From positions 248,001 through 312,000 of the forward strand of contig NZ_JAFCNB010000001.1 of NCBI RefSeq assembly GCF_017896165.1: a stretch of 64,000 bases of DNA. The letters are read 5' to 3'. Below the pieces are notes generated by a model, which saw only the letters and a list, made by a program, of their open reading frames with translations, ran no database searches and was not told the DNA's origin. The stretch's first letter is position 1, and every line of letters starts with the position of its first letter. Position numbers and translations under genes: made by a program. Shown here in pieces: positions 23,444 to 32,434 of the stretch. Source of the stretch: Microbispora oryzae (lineage in GTDB: Bacteria > Actinomycetota > Actinomycetes > Streptosporangiales > Streptosporangiaceae).

Positions 23444-24697
23444 ATGCAGGAGATGAGGTTCTACGTGGGGTCTGAGGTGGGAACGCTCCGCCGGGTGCTC
23501 GTGCACATCCCCGAGCTGGCCCTCAAGCGGCTCACCCCCCGCAACAAGGACGACCTGCTGTTCGACGACGTGCTCTGGGTGCACCGCGCGGTGGAGGAGC
23601 ACGAGGAGTGGCGCCGGACGCTCACCCGGAACGGGGTCGAGGTCCATCTCCTGGGCGACCTCCTCGAGGAGACGATCGCCGTGCCGGAGGCCCGCAAGCA
23701 CATCCTCGACGGCAGCGTCGACGAGCGCTGGTTCGGCCCGGTCGCCGCCGACGCCATCAGGAACACCCTCGACTCACTGGACGACGCGACACTCGCCCCG
23801 TTGCTGACGGGCGGGGTGACCAAGCGCGAGATCATGGAGCTGGGCTGCTCCTCCGCCTCGGTCACCATGCGGACGCTCGCGGCGGACGACTTCGTCCTCC
23901 CGCCGCTGCCCAACCACCTGTACGCGCGGGACACCTCCTGCTGGGTCTACGACGGCGTGTCCGTCAACGCCATGCGCAAGAAGGCGCGCAGGCGGGAGAC
24001 GGTGAACTACGAGGCCGTCTACCGGTGGCACCCCCTGTTCGCGCCCGGCTACGACCGGGGCGCCGGCGGCGGCTACCACGTGTGGTATCGCGGCACGGAG
24101 ATGGCCCCGGCGACCATCGAGGGCGGCGACGTGCTGGTGCTCGGCCGCGGCGCCGTACTGGTCGGGATGAGCGAACGGACCCAGCCGCAGGCGGTGGAGA
24201 CCCTCGCCATGAACCTGTTCCGGGCCGGCTCGGCCGCCCGGATCGTGGCGCTGGACCTGCCGAAGGCCAGGGCGTTCATGCACCTCGACACCGTGATGAC
24301 CAACGTGGACGTCGGGGTGTTCACCAAGTACGCCGGGCTCGGCATGCTGCCGTCGTACACGATCGAGCCGGGCGACACCGACAAGGAGCTCAAGGTCACC
24401 GGCCACCCGCCGGAGGACATGCACCGGGCGATCGCCCGCGCGCTGGATCTGGACGACATCGAGGTCCTCACCCCTGTCCAGGACGTCCACTCGGCCGAGC
24501 GCGAGCAGTGGGACGACGGGTGCAACGTGCTCGCGCTGCGGCCCGGAGTGGTGGTCGCCTACGAGCGGAACACGACGACCAACAACCACCTGGCCGCACG
24601 CGGCATCGAGGTGATCACGATCAGGGGCGGCGAGCTCGGCCGCGGCAGGGGCGGTCCCCGGTGCATGAGCTGCCCGCTGGAGCGCGACGACGCCTGA
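23444..24697 (+). CDS. arcA: Arginine deiminase
   Basis: Converts arginine to citrulline and ammonia. The 417-residue protein has [20 protein letters not shown] and the C-terminal nucleophile region [11 protein letters not shown], plus the N-terminal [14 protein letters not shown]. The other ADI-pathway genes (arcB, arcC, antiporter) are not next to it, so it may serve arginine catabolism or nitrogen supply alone. ATG codons at 23444 and 23453 are both possible; GGGGA precedes the first, and the second has no usable spacing to a ribosome-binding site. Confidence 0.93.
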   Translation: MQEMRFYVGSEVGTLRRVLVHIPELALKRLTPRNKDDLLFDDVLWVHRAVEEHEEWRRTLTRNGVEVHLLGDLLEETIAVPEARKHILDGSVDERWFGPVAADAIRNTLDSLDDATLAPLLTGGVTKREIMELGCSSASVTMRTLAADDFVLPPLPNHLYARDTSCWVYDGVSVNAMRKKARRRETVNYEAVYRWHPLFAPGYDRGAGGGYHVWYRGTEMAPATIEGGDVLVLGRGAVLVGMSERTQPQAVETLAMNLFRAGSAARIVALDLPKARAFMHLDTVMTNVDVGVFTKYAGLGMLPSYTIEPGDTDKELKVTGHPPEDMHRAIARALDLDDIEVLTPVQDVHSAEREQWDDGCNVLALRPGVVVAYERNTTTNNHLAARGIEVITIRGGELGRGRGGPRCMSCPLERDDA

Positions 24698-24718
24698 ACG
24701 ACCCGCCGGTCCGGGGCG

Positions 24719-25156
24719 TCAGCCGGCCATGGGCAGGGCGGACTGGCCGGGCACGCCCAGGATCGACTCCACCTCGCCCACGAACCGGTCCGCCTCGACG
24801 ATCAGCTCGTCGGCGTCGGTGGAGGTGACGACCCGCACCATGCCGGCCTCGGCCGCCGCACGCTTGGTCGCGCTCACCGCGAAGTAGGCGGCCCAGTCGG
24901 CGAGCTTGGGCTCCGCCTCGGGGAGCAGCTCCCACGCGCTGCGCAGCCGCCTGCGCCGCCCGTCGAGCGGCCGCGGCCGGGCCGCGAGGATCCCGGCCGC
25001 CGCCCGGAGGGCCGCGAGGTGAGCGGCGACATACCTGTCCGCCGGGGTCGGCCCGGCGGAGGCGTCCGCGAGGCACGCCCTGGCGTCCGCGAGATGCGCC
25101 AGGACCGTCTGCGAAAGCCGCGGTCCGCCGCGCTGGTCCGCGTTGGGTTCCGTCAT
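24719..25156 (-). CDS. HEPN-domain protein of the SAV_6107 type
   Basis: A 145-residue helical protein. The helices with DRYVAAHLAALRAAAGILAA and LADWAAYFAVSATKRAA resemble the SAV_6107 family of HEPN proteins found in actinobacteria. HEPN domains are often RNases or nucleotide-binding helpers, but I see no clear RxxxxH catalytic motif, so no activity is claimed. ATG 25156 has a perfect AGGAGG five bases upstream. A LexA-type promoter and a short frame lie upstream on the same strand with no strong terminator between, so it may be co-transcribed under DNA damage. Confidence 0.75.
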   Translation of the reverse strand: MTEPNADQRGGPRLSQTVLAHLADARACLADASAGPTPADRYVAAHLAALRAAAGILAARPRPLDGRRRRLRSAWELLPEAEPKLADWAAYFAVSATKRAAAEAGMVRVVTSTDADELIVEADRFVGEVESILGVPGQSALPMAG

Positions 25157-25274
25157 GCCCGCCTCCTTGAGTCGTGGCATCCGGCGGCGATCGCCGGTGA
25201 CGTCACAGTCGCAGACCGCACCGACAATTCCGCCGGACGGGCTATTCCCCCGTACGCGGGGACGCCCGGCTCCG

Positions 25275-25415
25275 TCAGGCCTCCGCGGGCGGCCGGACGA
25301 GGAGCTTCCCCTCTCCCCGTCCAGCCCACGCCGCGGACCGTGCCGCATTCGTCTCGGCCGACGACGAGAGCACGGCTCCGTTGGAGTGGGCGCCGGCCGC
25401 GAGTCCCGCGCCCAC
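25275..25415 (-). CDS. Predicted 46-residue leaderless frame under a LexA-box promoter
   Basis: No known family is recognised. The GTG at 25415 lies exactly seven bases after the -10 box TATGTT of a consensus-like promoter, the arrangement of a leaderless gene, and the frame runs 46 codons to TGA at 25275. The product is Ala/Gly/Ser-rich, ending GEGKLLVRPPAEA, with no membrane segment. Bases 25382-25393 and 25408-25419 form a perfect 12-bp stem that would put the start codon in a hairpin. It could be a real small SOS protein, a regulatory leader for the HEPN gene, or a chance frame; the promoter is more certain than the protein. Confidence 0.45.
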   Translation of the reverse strand: MGAGLAAGAHSNGAVLSSSAETNAARSAAWAGRGEGKLLVRPPAEA

Positions 25416-25419
25416 TCCA

Positions 25420-25451
25420 TCGAACATAGATTCGATCATGACTCCTGTCAA
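25420..25451 (-). promoter_or_regulatory. LexA (SOS) box overlapping a strong promoter
   Basis: On the minus strand TTGACA (25451-25446), 17 bases, TATGTT (25428-25423) is a near-perfect promoter. Overlapping its -10 is TCGAATCTATGTTCGA (25420-25435), which matches the actinobacterial LexA site TCGAAC-N4-GTTCGA with a single mismatch. It lies just after the terminator of the L,D-transpeptidase gene and points toward the HEPN gene. Confidence 0.75.
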
Positions 25452-25509
25452 GGATTTCCACGAACAAGGGTTCGATGTCGGGGTCGATAAAGCATCCCGG
25501 AACAACCGA

Positions 25510-25539
25510 AACCCCCACGCAATACGTCGCGTGGGGGTT
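25510..25539 (-). terminator. Terminator of the L,D-transpeptidase gene
   Basis: AACCCCCACGC (25510-25520) pairs with its complement at 25529-25539, an 11-bp stem with an eight-base loop, about 25 bases beyond the stop codon of the L,D-transpeptidase gene. Confidence 0.75.
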
Positions 25540-25563
25540 GAGGTCAGGCCGGGGAGGCGGGGC

Positions 25564-26415
25564 TCAGCGCACGAAATGCCCCCGGACATGAACCGGCACG
25601 CCCTTGCCCAGCAGGCCGGGCAGGATCCGGGCGACGTTCATCGGCAGCCGGACGCAGCCGTGCGAGGCCGGATAGAGCGGCACCGACAGCGCGCCGTGCA
25701 GGGCGATGCCGCCGTTGAAGAAGATGGGGTTGTACAGCTCTCCGAGGTAGGACCGGTGCCAGCCGCTGACGCGCCAGGTGGTCTTGAAGTCCCCCGTGGG
25801 CGTGCGCGCGCCGCCGCTGAACCGCTGCCGCTTGCCGTTCCACACGGCGTACTCGGTGTAGGGGATGCCGCTGCCGCTGGAGATGTGGCTGATCAGGCGG
25901 GGCACCCCGTTCCGGTACAGCACCATGAGCTGTTTGGTCAGGTTCACCTCGACACGGTCGGGCCTGCCGCCCGGCACGAGGACCTTCGGCGCCTTCGGGT
26001 GCTCCAGGGCCTGCCAGGTGGCCCGCGTGACCGTGCTGGCCGGCCGGAGGCCCTGCGCCTTCTGGAACGCCCACACCGCCGTCACGGTGCCGCCGCCGTA
26101 CTGGCCGTCGACCGAGCCCGGGACGTATCCGAGCTGCTTCAGCCGGGCCTGCAGCGCCTTCACCGCCGTGCCCTTGGCGCCCAGCCTGAGCGTCTTGTAC
26201 GGCGCGGTGAACGGCGGGTACGCGGGCGTCGCCGCCCTCTGGAGCCCGGCCGGAAGACCGGCCGGCGCGCTGACCGGCACACCGGCGGGCACACCGGCGG
26301 GCAGGGCCGCGGCGGGGATGCTCGCCAGGGCCGTCCCGGATCCCGCGGTCAGGGCGCCCGTCACGACGCCGGCCGCGACGAGCGCGGCGGCCGCCGACTG
26401 CCGTAATGCCCTCAT
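25564..26415 (-). CDS. L,D-transpeptidase with peptidoglycan-binding domain
   Basis: A secreted enzyme making 3-3 cross-links in peptidoglycan or acting on them. ATG 26415 begins a signal peptide (MRALRQSAAAALVAAGVVTG) ending at about ALAS. A Pro/Ala/Gly linker of short repeats follows, then a PG_binding_1 domain (LRLGAKGTAVKALQARLKQL). The C-terminal YkuD domain has IALHGALSVPLYPASHGCVR, containing the conserved His and the SHGCVR catalytic Cys motif. Total 283 residues. It is transcribed away from the YbaK-like gene. Confidence 0.92.
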   Translation of the reverse strand: MRALRQSAAAALVAAGVVTGALTAGSGTALASIPAAALPAGVPAGVPVSAPAGLPAGLQRAATPAYPPFTAPYKTLRLGAKGTAVKALQARLKQLGYVPGSVDGQYGGGTVTAVWAFQKAQGLRPASTVTRATWQALEHPKAPKVLVPGGRPDRVEVNLTKQLMVLYRNGVPRLISHISSGSGIPYTEYAVWNGKRQRFSGGARTPTGDFKTTWRVSGWHRSYLGELYNPIFFNGGIALHGALSVPLYPASHGCVRLPMNVARILPGLLGKGVPVHVRGHFVR

Positions 26416-26544
26416 CCTGACCAACCTCTCATCTGTCTCAAGCACGGACCAAGCGCGATTCAAGGGACCCCAGAGTACGTCCCCCGGAAGGTAGGAGGCG
26501 ATAAACGCCCGCCTATGTCCCCACCATCCGTTTAGAGTTGCCGC

Positions 26545-27021
26545 GTGCCAGAAAAGTTGCATCCCAATGCGGTCCGGGTCGGCGAGGCGCTGCGCTCCCA
26601 CGGAGTGACGGGCGAGATCGTCGTCCTCGACGACGCCGCTCCGACGGCGGCCACCGCCGCGGCGCAGCTCGGCTGCGAGATCGGGGCCATCGCCAACAGC
26701 CTGATCTTCGACGCCGACGGCGCCCCCCTGCTCGTGCTCACGAGCGGCGCCCACCGGGTCGACACCGGCCTGGTGGCCCGGCTGGTCGGGGCGGCGAAGG
26801 TCCGCAGGGCCACCCCGGAGTTCGTCCGGGAGCACACCGGTCAGCCGATCGGCGGCGTGGCCCCCGTCGGCCACCCGGCGCCCGTACGCACGCTCGTCGA
26901 CACCTGGCTGGCCAAGCACGAGGTGGTGTGGGCCGCCGCCGGGCACCCGCACACCGTCTTCCCGACGGCCTTCGACGAGCTGGTGCGGATCACCGGCGGG
27001 ACTGCGGCCGAGGTCGAGTAA
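26545..27021 (+). CDS. YbaK/EbsC-family aminoacyl-tRNA deacylase
   Basis: A 158-residue protein of the editing-domain family that hydrolyses mischarged tRNAs (YbaK, ProX and relatives). Family features are the N-terminal helix followed by EIVVLDDAAPTAATAAAQLG, the lysine in AAKVRRATPEFVREHTG, and GQPIGGVAPVGHP. Its exact tRNA substrate cannot be read off. The GTG start lies six bases after TAGAGT (26533-26538) with no ribosome-binding site, so it is probably leaderless. Confidence 0.88.
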   Translation: MPEKLHPNAVRVGEALRSHGVTGEIVVLDDAAPTAATAAAQLGCEIGAIANSLIFDADGAPLLVLTSGAHRVDTGLVARLVGAAKVRRATPEFVREHTGQPIGGVAPVGHPAPVRTLVDTWLAKHEVVWAAAGHPHTVFPTAFDELVRITGGTAAEVE

Positions 27022-27097
27022 GGAGACCGGCCGCCGCGGCGGAGCGGGAGGGACGGGCGCTTCTGCGCCGATGGAACGCTTTGCTAATCTGCGGAAA

Positions 27098-27679
27098 GTG
27101 ATCCAACTGCGACGGGTGGGGCCGGTCGGCTTCGCCGCGGTGCTCGACATCGTGCTGGGCGTCTACGCCGCGGCGATGCGTCCGCCGGAGGACCAACTCG
27201 CGGGCCGCAGAGCGATCATGCGGAACCACGCGACCTATCCGGATTTCACCTGCCTGCTGGCCGAGGCGCCCGGGCCGCCGGACGGGCCGGAGCCTGCGGA
27301 GATCGTCGGGTTCGCCTACGGCTTCCACGGCGCGCCCGGGCAGTGGTGGCACGACGTGGTGCGCCGGGCCCTGGAGGATCTCTCCGGCGCCCCGGCCTCC
27401 GAGGACTGGTTCGGCGACGCGCTCGAGATCGCGGAGGTCCACGTCCTGCCCGGCCACCAGAGCAGGGGCGTCGGCCGCCGGATGCTGCACGAGATCTGCG
27501 CGGGGCGCCGCGAGCGCACCGCCGTGCTGTCCACGCACGACGCGCCCACGGCCGCCCGGCATCTCTACCGGGACGTCGGGTTCGAGGACCTCATGACGCG
27601 GTTCACCTTCCCCGGCGGCTACGAGGACTACGTCATCGCGGGCGCCCGGCTGCCCCTGGCGGGCGCGGCCCCCGCCTGA
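27098..27679 (+). CDS. GNAT-family N-acetyltransferase
   Basis: A 193-residue acetyltransferase of unknown substrate. The acetyl-CoA signature is HVLPGHQSRGVGRRMLHEI, followed by LSTHDAPTAARHLYRDVGFE. I start at GTG 27098 because TAATCT (27085-27090) sits seven bases before it, a leaderless arrangement; an ATG at 27071 would add nine residues but would place this -10 box inside the gene. It is convergent with metF, six bases apart. Confidence 0.85.
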   Translation: MIQLRRVGPVGFAAVLDIVLGVYAAAMRPPEDQLAGRRAIMRNHATYPDFTCLLAEAPGPPDGPEPAEIVGFAYGFHGAPGQWWHDVVRRALEDLSGAPASEDWFGDALEIAEVHVLPGHQSRGVGRRMLHEICAGRRERTAVLSTHDAPTAARHLYRDVGFEDLMTRFTFPGGYEDYVIAGARLPLAGAAPA

Positions 27680-27685
27680 CCGCGA

Positions 27686-28609
27686 TCAGGCGGGCGCGCC
27701 CGCGGGCTGCAGCGCCTGGAACACCTCACGGGTCGCGCTCGACCGGTTGAAGGTGATGAAGTGGATGCCCGGAACGCCCTCGTCCAGCAGCGTGCGGCAC
27801 ATCTGGATCGCGTGCTCGATGCCGAGGCGGCGGACGGCCACGGGATCGTCGGCGACCGCTTCGAAGCGGGCGGCGACCTCGGGCGGGAACGGCGCTCCCG
27901 ACAGCTGCTCGGACCGCGCGATCGTGCTTATCTGGGTGACCGGCATGATCCCCGGGATGATCGGCGTGTCGCAGCCCTCCGCCACGACGCGGTCGCGCAG
28001 GCGCAGGTAGTCGTCCGCCCGGAAGAACATCTGGGTGATCGCGTAGTCGGCGCCGGCCCGGCACTTGCGCACGAAGTACTCCGTGTCGGACTCGATGGAC
28101 GGCGAACGCGGGTGCTTGTAGGGGAAGGCGGCCACACCGACGCAGAAGTCGCCCGCCTGGCGGATCAGCCGCACCAGGTCCTCGGCGTACCGCACGCCCT
28201 CGGGGTGCGCGACCCACTCGTCCAGCGGGTCGCCGCCCGGGGGGTCGCCCCGCACGGCGAGGATGTTGCGCACCCCGGCGTCGGCGAACCTGCCGACGAG
28301 GTGACGCAGCTCCCTGATGGAGTGGTTGACCGCGGTGAAGTGGGCGACCGGTGTGAGCGTGGTCTCGTGCGCCAGCCGCTCGACGATGTCGACGGTGCGG
28401 TCGCGGGTGGAGCCGCCGGCGCCGTACGTGACCGAGACGAAGGTCGGGCGCAGGGCCTCCAGCTCCCGGATGGCTCGCCAGAGCTGCCGCTCCCCCTCGG
28501 CGGTCTTCGGCGGGAGGAACTCGAAGGAGAACGACCGCTCGCCAGCCCTCAGGAGCTCGCGGACCGTCGGAACGCGATCGGGGCGCCGGGAGGGCAGACC
28601 GAGTGACAT
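27686..28609 (-). CDS. metF: 5,10-Methylenetetrahydrofolate reductase
   Basis: Makes 5-methyl-tetrahydrofolate for methionine synthesis. The 307-residue TIM barrel has SFSFEFLPPKT with the catalytic Glu, FVSVTYGAGGSTR, NILAVRGDPPGG, and ITQMFFRADDYLRL. ATG 28609 is preceded by TAATCT (28617-28622) with a seven-base gap, so the transcript is probably leaderless. It diverges from the polyprenyl synthase gene. Confidence 0.95.
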   Translation of the reverse strand: MSLGLPSRRPDRVPTVRELLRAGERSFSFEFLPPKTAEGERQLWRAIRELEALRPTFVSVTYGAGGSTRDRTVDIVERLAHETTLTPVAHFTAVNHSIRELRHLVGRFADAGVRNILAVRGDPPGGDPLDEWVAHPEGVRYAEDLVRLIRQAGDFCVGVAAFPYKHPRSPSIESDTEYFVRKCRAGADYAITQMFFRADDYLRLRDRVVAEGCDTPIIPGIMPVTQISTIARSEQLSGAPFPPEVAARFEAVADDPVAVRRLGIEHAIQMCRTLLDEGVPGIHFITFNRSSATREVFQALQPAGAPA

Positions 28610-28747
28610 GACAGCAAGATTACCGTCCGGTCCGGCGGGCGGCCGTCCGGGTCTCACCATGTGGACGACAGGCGTCCCACAGAGCGCACGTTTCACCAGG
28701 GCATCCGCCGATGGGCTTCCCGATCTACGGCGGATACAGTCCTAGGC

Positions 28748-29815
28748 ATGAGCACAACCACCTCTCCGCTCGACCCCGTCCGTCCGGAGGTGGACCGCGC
28801 GCTCCGGGAGTTCGTGGACCGCCAGCGCCCTCTCTTCGGCTACCCGCAACTGACCACGCTGCTGTCGGCCGCCTCCGACTTCCTCGGCGGCGGAAAACGG
28901 CTGCGCCCCGCGTTCTGCTACTGGGGCTGGCGAGCCGCCGGCGGCGGCGACGAGCCCGCGCTCTACACCGCCGCGGCGTCGCTGGAGCTGCTTCAGGCGA
29001 GCGCCCTGATCCACGACGACGTGATGGACGCGAGCGACGTGCGCCGCGGCATGCCGTCGGCCCACCGGCGGTTCGAGCGGACGCACACGGAGTCGGGCTG
29101 GCACGGCTCGCCCGAGCAGTTCGGCGAGGGCGTGGCGGTGCTCCTCGGCAACCTGCTGCTGGTGTGGGCGGGAGAGATGTGGCGGACCTCGGGCCTGGCG
29201 CCGGAGGCGCTGGCCGCCGCCCAGCCGGTGCACGACCGGATGCTGACCGAGCTGATGTGCGGGCAGTACCTCGACCTGCTTGAGCAGGCCCGGGGCGAGG
29301 GCACGTTCGACGGCGCCCTGCGGGTGGCGCTCTACAAGAGCGGCAAATACTCGGTGGAGCAGCCGCTCCGGCTCGGGCTCGTGCTGGCGGCCCGGGCGAG
29401 GCACCCGTGGATCGACCGCCTGTGCACCCAGTACGGCCAGCAGGTGGGGATCGCCTTCCAGTTACGCGACGACGTGCTCGGCGTGTTCGGCGACCCGGCC
29501 GAGACCGGCAAGCCGGCGGGCGACGACCTGCGTGAGGGCAAGCGCACCGTTTTGATCGCCAAGGCCCTGGAGGAGGCGTCGCCCGCCCAGGCCGCCGTCG
29601 TACGGGACCTGCTCGGCGACCCCGACCTCGACGCGGAGGGCGTCGAGCGGCTCAGGGCCGTCATCGAGGACACCGGAGCGCTCGGGGCGTGCGAGGAGAT
29701 GATCAAGCGCTACCTCGACGGCGCCCTGCACGAGCTGGAGCGGGCGCCGATCGAGGACGAGGCCAGGTCGGCCCTGGCCGATCTGGCCGTGGCCGCCACC
29801 TCCCGCAGGACCTGA
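28748..29815 (+). CDS. Polyprenyl (geranylgeranyl-type) diphosphate synthase
   Basis: Condenses isopentenyl diphosphate with allylic primers. The 355-residue protein has the first Asp-rich motif in ALIHDDVMDASDVRRG, GGKRLRPAFCYWGWRA near the N-terminus, and the second Asp motif as QLRDDVLGVFGD with GDDLREGK after it. It resembles the idsA2-type genes found next to metF and Rv2175c in mycobacteria. Chain length cannot be judged surely from sequence. ATG 28748 follows TACAGT (28735-28740) by seven bases, again leaderless. Confidence 0.92.
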   Translation: MSTTTSPLDPVRPEVDRALREFVDRQRPLFGYPQLTTLLSAASDFLGGGKRLRPAFCYWGWRAAGGGDEPALYTAAASLELLQASALIHDDVMDASDVRRGMPSAHRRFERTHTESGWHGSPEQFGEGVAVLLGNLLLVWAGEMWRTSGLAPEALAAAQPVHDRMLTELMCGQYLDLLEQARGEGTFDGALRVALYKSGKYSVEQPLRLGLVLAARARHPWIDRLCTQYGQQVGIAFQLRDDVLGVFGDPAETGKPAGDDLREGKRTVLIAKALEEASPAQAAVVRDLLGDPDLDAEGVERLRAVIEDTGALGACEEMIKRYLDGALHELERAPIEDEARSALADLAVAATSRRT

Positions 29816-29906
29816 CCCCAGCCGGCCCCCTGCCCAAGCCCAGCCGGCCCCCGGCACAGGCCCAGCCGGTCGCGAGGGCACCCGGGCACGCCGTCAGAGG
29901 GGAACC

Positions 29907-30560
29907 TCAGAGGGAAACCTCGGACAGGCGGGCCGCGAACTCGGCGGCGGCGGCCCCGGGGTCGGCCGCCTCCGTGATCGCCCGGACGACGACCACCCGG
30001 CGCACGCCGTGCGCCGTCACCTCGCCGAGGTTGCCGAGGTCGATCCCGCCGATCCCGAACCAGGGACGCCCGGTCTCCAGCCGGGAGGCGTGGTCGAGCA
30101 GCCCGGGGCCCGGCGCGGGGCGGCCGGGCTTGGTGGGCGTCGGCCAGATCGGGCCGCAGCAGAAGTAGTCGACGCCCGGCTCCGCCGCCGCGGCGGACGC
30201 CTCCGCGGCGGAGTGGGTGGACCTGCCGATCAGCACGCCGGGCCCGAGGATCTCCCGGGCGACCGGCACCGGCAGGTCGCCCTGGCCCAGGTGGAGGACG
30301 TCCGGGCGGGCGGCGTAGGCCACGTCCGCCCGGTCGTTCACCGCGAGCAGCGCCCCGTGCCGGTCACAGGCCGCGCGGAAGATCCTGAGCAGGTCGAGCT
30401 CCTCCGCCGCCTCCAGGCGCTTGTCCCGCAGCTGGACGATGTCCACGCCCCCCGCGAGGACCGCGTCGAGGAACTTCTCCAGGTCGCCGCGGTCGCGCCT
30501 GGCGTCGGTGCAGAGGTAGAGCCTCGCGCGCGCGAGCCGCTCTCGCCGGGTGTCGGTCAC
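29907..30560 (-). CDS. thiE: Thiamine-phosphate synthase
   Basis: Joins the pyrimidine and thiazole halves of thiamine. The 217-residue TIM barrel shows [10 protein letters not shown], the pyrophosphate-contacting [24 protein letters not shown] and WFGIGGI. It is on the opposite strand from the polyprenyl synthase gene, convergent, with 91 bases between them containing imperfect CCCAGCCGGCCCC repeats. No riboswitch is seen in front of it; the TPP riboswitch of this region serves thiOSG instead. Confidence 0.95.
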   Translation of the reverse strand: MTDTRRERLARARLYLCTDARRDRGDLEKFLDAVLAGGVDIVQLRDKRLEAAEELDLLRIFRAACDRHGALLAVNDRADVAYAARPDVLHLGQGDLPVPVAREILGPGVLIGRSTHSAAEASAAAAEPGVDYFCCGPIWPTPTKPGRPAPGPGLLDHASRLETGRPWFGIGGIDLGNLGEVTAHGVRRVVVVRAITEAADPGAAAAEFAARLSEVSL

Positions 30561-30587
30561 CCGACCACAATGCCACGAAGCCGGCGG

Positions 30588-30962
30588 TCAGAATCCCAGT
30601 GCCTGCGCCCGCCGCTTCACCTCGGTGTGGCGGCCGGCGGCGATGGCGTCGATCGGCGACCCGGGCAGCGACTCGTCCGCCGTGAACAGCCAGCGGATCG
30701 ACTCGACCTCGTCGTATCCGGCGTCGGCCAGGACCGTGAGAGTGCCGGGAAGCCCCTTCAGCACGTCGCCCTCGGCGATGAAGATCGCGGGGATCTGCGG
30801 CTGCCCGCCGCCTCGGCGGGCGCCGACGAGCTTCTTGTCCTTCAGGAGTTGCTTGACCCGGCCGATGCTGAGCCCGAGTCGCTGGGCCGCCTCCGGGAGG
30901 GGGAGCCACTCCCCGACGAGCTGGTCGGTCTCCCGGTCGATCTGCGCAACAGTAATCGTCAC
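30588..30962 (-). CDS. Rv2175c-type winged-helix DNA-binding protein
   Basis: A 124-residue protein matching the actinobacterial Rv2175c family: a winged-helix (LVGEWLPLPEAAQRLGLSIG, VKQLLKDKKLVGARR) and the C-terminal GLPGTLTVLADAGYDEVESI with WLFTADESLPGSPI. In M. tuberculosis, Rv2175c is phosphorylated by its neighbour kinase PknL, which affects DNA binding. A Ser/Thr kinase gene lies 4 kb away here, and metF and a polyprenyl synthase flank it as in mycobacteria. The start is GTG 30962; the Thr residues just after it are possible phosphorylation sites. Confidence 0.9.
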   Translation of the reverse strand: MTITVAQIDRETDQLVGEWLPLPEAAQRLGLSIGRVKQLLKDKKLVGARRGGGQPQIPAIFIAEGDVLKGLPGTLTVLADAGYDEVESIRWLFTADESLPGSPIDAIAAGRHTEVKRRAQALGF

Positions 30963-31005
30963 GCCACCACCACTACCACACACGACCGGCCGGGAGACAC
31001 CTCGA

Positions 31006-32184
31006 TTACGCCATAATGCAGTCGCGAAGCGGCACAGCCGGGTCGGCCAGCCGCACCGGGTCGAGGCGCTGCCCGCCCTGCACGACCCGCCGTCCCTGCA
31101 CCACGTCACGCGGCCGGTCGACGGTCAGGATGGCCGCCAGCCTGTCGTCGGCGGTCAGCCAGCACACCGCCCACCTGCCGTCGCCACGCGGGTCGCCGCG
31201 CAGCAGCGTGCGCTCGGCCGCCTCACGATGACCGGCGAACTGCACCATGTGCCCGAACTGCTCGGACCAGAAGTACGGCACGGGGTCGTAGACCGCGGGC
31301 TCTCCCAGCAGCGCGGCGGCGGCGGTGTCGGGCGCCTGGAGCGCGGTGTCCCAGTGTTCCACCCGCAGCCGCGCGCCGAACCTGCGCGACCACCAGGCGG
31401 CGCAGTCGCCCACAGCGACGACGTTCGGCAGCGACGTGCGCAGGTGCTCGTCGACGATCACACCGTCGCCGATCTCGACCGCCGACCCCTTCAGCCAGTC
31501 GACCGCCGGGCGCACCCCGACCCCGCTGACCACGACGTCGGCCGTCACCCGGGCCCCCGACATGAGGGTGAGCCCGTCGGGGTCGACCGTGGCCACCTTG
31601 GCCCCGAGCCGCAGCTCCACGCCCGCCCCGGCGTACCAGGGAATGGTGTGGCCGCCGGCGAACGCGCCGACCGCGGCGGCCAGCGGCGTCTCGCCCGCCT
31701 CGACGACCGCCACCGAGCAGCCCGCGCGGGCCGCCGCCGTGGCGACCTCGGCGCCGATCCACCCCGCGCCGACGACGGCCACCCGCGCGCCCGGCACCAG
31801 CCGCTCGCGCAGCTCGAGCGCGTCGTCGATGGTGCGCAGCACGTGCTGGCGGCCCTCGCCGCGCAGCCGGATGGGCACCGCCCCGGTGGCGATGACCAGG
31901 CCGTCGTACTCCAGCTCGCCCTCGGTGGTCTCCAGCACGCCCCGGCGCAGGCCCTTGGCGGCGGTGCGCAGGCGCAACCGCACGTCCAGGGCGTCCAGAT
32001 CGGAGTCGACCACGGTCGAGTCCGTCTCGCCGAGCAGCACCGCCTTCGACAACGGCGGACGGTCGTAGGGGCGATGACGTTCCTCGCCCATGAGCGTGAT
32101 CCGGCCCTGGTAACCGTGGGCCCGGAGCGCCTCGACACTTCGCACGCCGGCCAGGCCGGCCCCCACCACGACGACGTGATCCAC
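31006..32184 (-). CDS. FAD-dependent ferredoxin/rubredoxin-reductase-like oxidoreductase
   Basis: A 392-residue two-dinucleotide-binding flavoprotein. The FAD motif VVVVGAGLAGVRSVEALR opens the protein, the NAD(P) motif VAVVGAGWIGAEVATAAARA lies mid-way, and VVAVGDCAAW marks the second FAD contact; a reductase C-terminal domain follows. The electron acceptor is unknown; no ferredoxin or P450 is adjacent. GTG 32184 lies six bases after TATGGT (32191-32196), so probably leaderless. It diverges from the thiOSG operon. Confidence 0.88.
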   Translation of the reverse strand: MDHVVVVGAGLAGVRSVEALRAHGYQGRITLMGEERHRPYDRPPLSKAVLLGETDSTVVDSDLDALDVRLRLRTAAKGLRRGVLETTEGELEYDGLVIATGAVPIRLRGEGRQHVLRTIDDALELRERLVPGARVAVVGAGWIGAEVATAAARAGCSVAVVEAGETPLAAAVGAFAGGHTIPWYAGAGVELRLGAKVATVDPDGLTLMSGARVTADVVVSGVGVRPAVDWLKGSAVEIGDGVIVDEHLRTSLPNVVAVGDCAAWWSRRFGARLRVEHWDTALQAPDTAAAALLGEPAVYDPVPYFWSEQFGHMVQFAGHREAAERTLLRGDPRGDGRWAVCWLTADDRLAAILTVDRPRDVVQGRRVVQGGQRLDPVRLADPAVPLRDCIMA

Positions 32185-32342
32185 GACCTGACCATAGATT
32201 GCCGGGCGGCCGTCCCGCCAATGATGCCCACATAACGAGTTGGGCAAGTACCTCGCACAGTCGCGCCCTGCCGTTTTGTGCGGTGCGCAGGGTACGCGAC
32301 GGGAGAAAGGGAGAGGGGACTAGGCTAGGGGGCGCAAGACGC

Positions 32343-32431
32343 GCGGGAGCCCGGCGGATCCGGGCTGAGAGGAGAGCGTGAGGCTCTCGACCGCCATCAG
32401 ACCTGATCCGGGTAATGCCGGCGAAGGGAGC
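32343..32431 (+). promoter_or_regulatory. TPP riboswitch (THI element)
   Basis: The conserved THI core is readable: GGGAGCCC, then GGGCTGAGAGG, and further down ACCTGATCCGGGTAATGCCG followed by GCGAAGGGAG. The last GGGAG is also the ribosome-binding site of thiO, so TPP binding most likely blocks translation. It serves thiO-thiS-thiG. Confidence 0.93.
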
Positions 32432-32434
32432 GCT

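Noticed and set aside
29816-29906. Repeat-rich gap between the polyprenyl synthase and thiE considered as a terminator or small RNA
   Set aside because: Only imperfect direct repeats are present; no convincing stem.
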